From Candidatus Babeliales bacterium (lineage in GTDB: Bacteria; Babelota; Babeliae; Babelales; JACPOV01): 64,000 nucleotides of DNA. The notes below the pieces were generated by a model. It saw only the letters and a program-made list of their open reading frames with translations. It was not told the DNA's origin and did no database searches. The translations under genes and the position numbers were made by a program. Below, piece after piece: positions 63,402 through 64,000 of this stretch (position 1 is the stretch's first letter; every line of letters begins with the position of its first letter). Where the stretch lies: positions 30,053-94,052 of the forward strand of contig JBBDJI010000009.1 in NCBI GenBank assembly GCA_040879965.1, read 5' to 3'.

Positions 63402-64000
63402 TGGCTGGTCCAATTACGCATATTTTACTTGCATTAAAATTATTTAATATTGGTATGCTTGATTCTAATACTGTTGATATAAAACAATTTTTAGTTGGTA
63501 CAAGTTTCCCAGATATTAGATATTTAGGCGTTATTGAACGGCACAAAACACATCCTGCTAAAATCTCATGGAATGAGATAAAGAATGAACAATCTTCATT
63601 TACTGCCGGATTAAAATTTCATGCGCTTATTGATCAAATCCGCGAAGAGTTTATGATTAAGAATAACGCTTATGAGCTTTTTGATAAAAATCCACTACTC
63701 AGTCAATGCTTAAAACTTACCGAAGATAAGTTTTTATACAATAAATTAAACGATTGGCAATTGATAGCATCACTATTTGATGATATTTTAAAAGAAGAAC
63801 TCGCCTTTGATATTACAAAAAAAGATATCGAAAAATGGCATCTCATACTAAAATGGTATTTTTCACAACCAATTAAAGAAGATATATTAGTTCAAGTTTT
63901 ACAAAAATTTTTACCCTCAATATCTTCAAAAGCAAATCAACTTTCTACGCTCGCTCATAAAATTGAACATAATAAAACTTTTGAGCAACTCACCTATCTC
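63401..64000 (+). CDS. Zinc-dependent phospholipase C-like protein, 3' end outside the window
   Basis: A frame open from ATG 63401 to the window end (200 codons) has no stop. The start MAGPITHILLALKLF and the later FLVGTSFPDIRYLG, ERHKTHPAK and GLKFHALIDQIREEF show the His/Asp spacing of the zinc-dependent phospholipase C / S1-P1 nuclease-like family (early H, P-D, paired H, GxxxHxxxD). No signal peptide is visible, so it may act in the cytoplasm. It is coupled to the upstream gene by TAATG. The remaining metal ligands would lie beyond the window. Confidence 0.55.
   Translation, partial: MAGPITHILLALKLFNIGMLDSNTVDIKQFLVGTSFPDIRYLGVIERHKTHPAKISWNEIKNEQSSFTAGLKFHALIDQIREEFMIKNNAYELFDKNPLLSQCLKLTEDKFLYNKLNDWQLIASLFDDILKEELAFDITKKDIEKWHLILKWYFSQPIKEDILVQVLQKFLPSISSKANQLSTLAHKIEHNKTFEQLTYL

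Overview
The window is AT-rich and gene-dense. It looks like part of the chromosome of a small-genome, host-associated Gram-negative-type bacterium. The best fit is the Candidatus Dependentiae (TM6/Babeliae) group of protist-associated bacteria. That is an inference from conserved bacterial core genes interleaved with many small exported proteins: ankyrin proteins with an LPxE/F-box-like N-terminus, beta-helix proteins, coiled coils and glycine-zipper proteins. No database search was possible.

Layout. 1-2.9 kb: two paralogous right-handed beta-helix proteins; the first is cut by the window edge and carries a 171-bp in-frame tandem repeat. 2.9-5.8 kb: two photolyase/cryptochrome-family genes, the second lacking the Fe-S cysteines of its family. 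5.9-8 kb: an exported ankyrin protein and a frameshifted murC. 8.0-15.9 kb: an array of exported proteins, mostly paralogous LPxE/ankyrin proteins, closed by a bidirectional terminator. 16-20.5 kb (minus): the ffh-rpsP-khpA-trmD-rplS block without rimM, with trmD fused to a second SPOUT methyltransferase domain. 20.6-25.8 kb: hflX, two exported proteins and a pcrA/uvrD helicase. 25.9-30.4 kb: a second LPxE/ankyrin pair, an exported coiled coil and a pair of exported paralogs of unknown family. 30.5-32.1 kb (minus): a pseudopilin-like protein and trpS. 32.2-35.4 kb: a cdaA-like/ybbR/glmM cassette with a catalytically degenerate cyclase domain, then a DUF502 protein.

35.5-52 kb (minus) is one long information-processing block. 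In transcription order it is tRNA-Tyr, tRNA-Gly, two tRNA-Thr, rpmG, tRNA-Trp, secE, nusG, rplK, rplA, rplJ, rplL, rpoB, rpoC, tRNA-Val, rpsO, pnp, rph and a holA-like gene. The expected tuf is missing, and RpoB carries a cysteine-rich, zinc-ribbon-like insertion. 52.4-60.3 kb holds a MutS-family ATPase with an N-terminal signal/anchor segment, tsaE, a YacP-type NYN nuclease, chaB, an isolated atpG, murA, tdk and radA. The last 4 kb has a large exported protein of unknown function, a 23-bp perfect inverted repeat, and a small exported protein translationally coupled to a phospholipase-C-like gene that runs off the end.

The core genes cover translation, transcription, RNA decay, cell-wall precursors (murA, murC, glmM), protein targeting (ffh, secE) and DNA repair. 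The exported proteins are the likely host- or envelope-facing layer. The most unusual items are the LPxE/LPGAKxW/ankyrin array, the membrane- or export-targeted MutS ATPase, the dead-looking CdaA in an intact operon, and the RpoB insertion.
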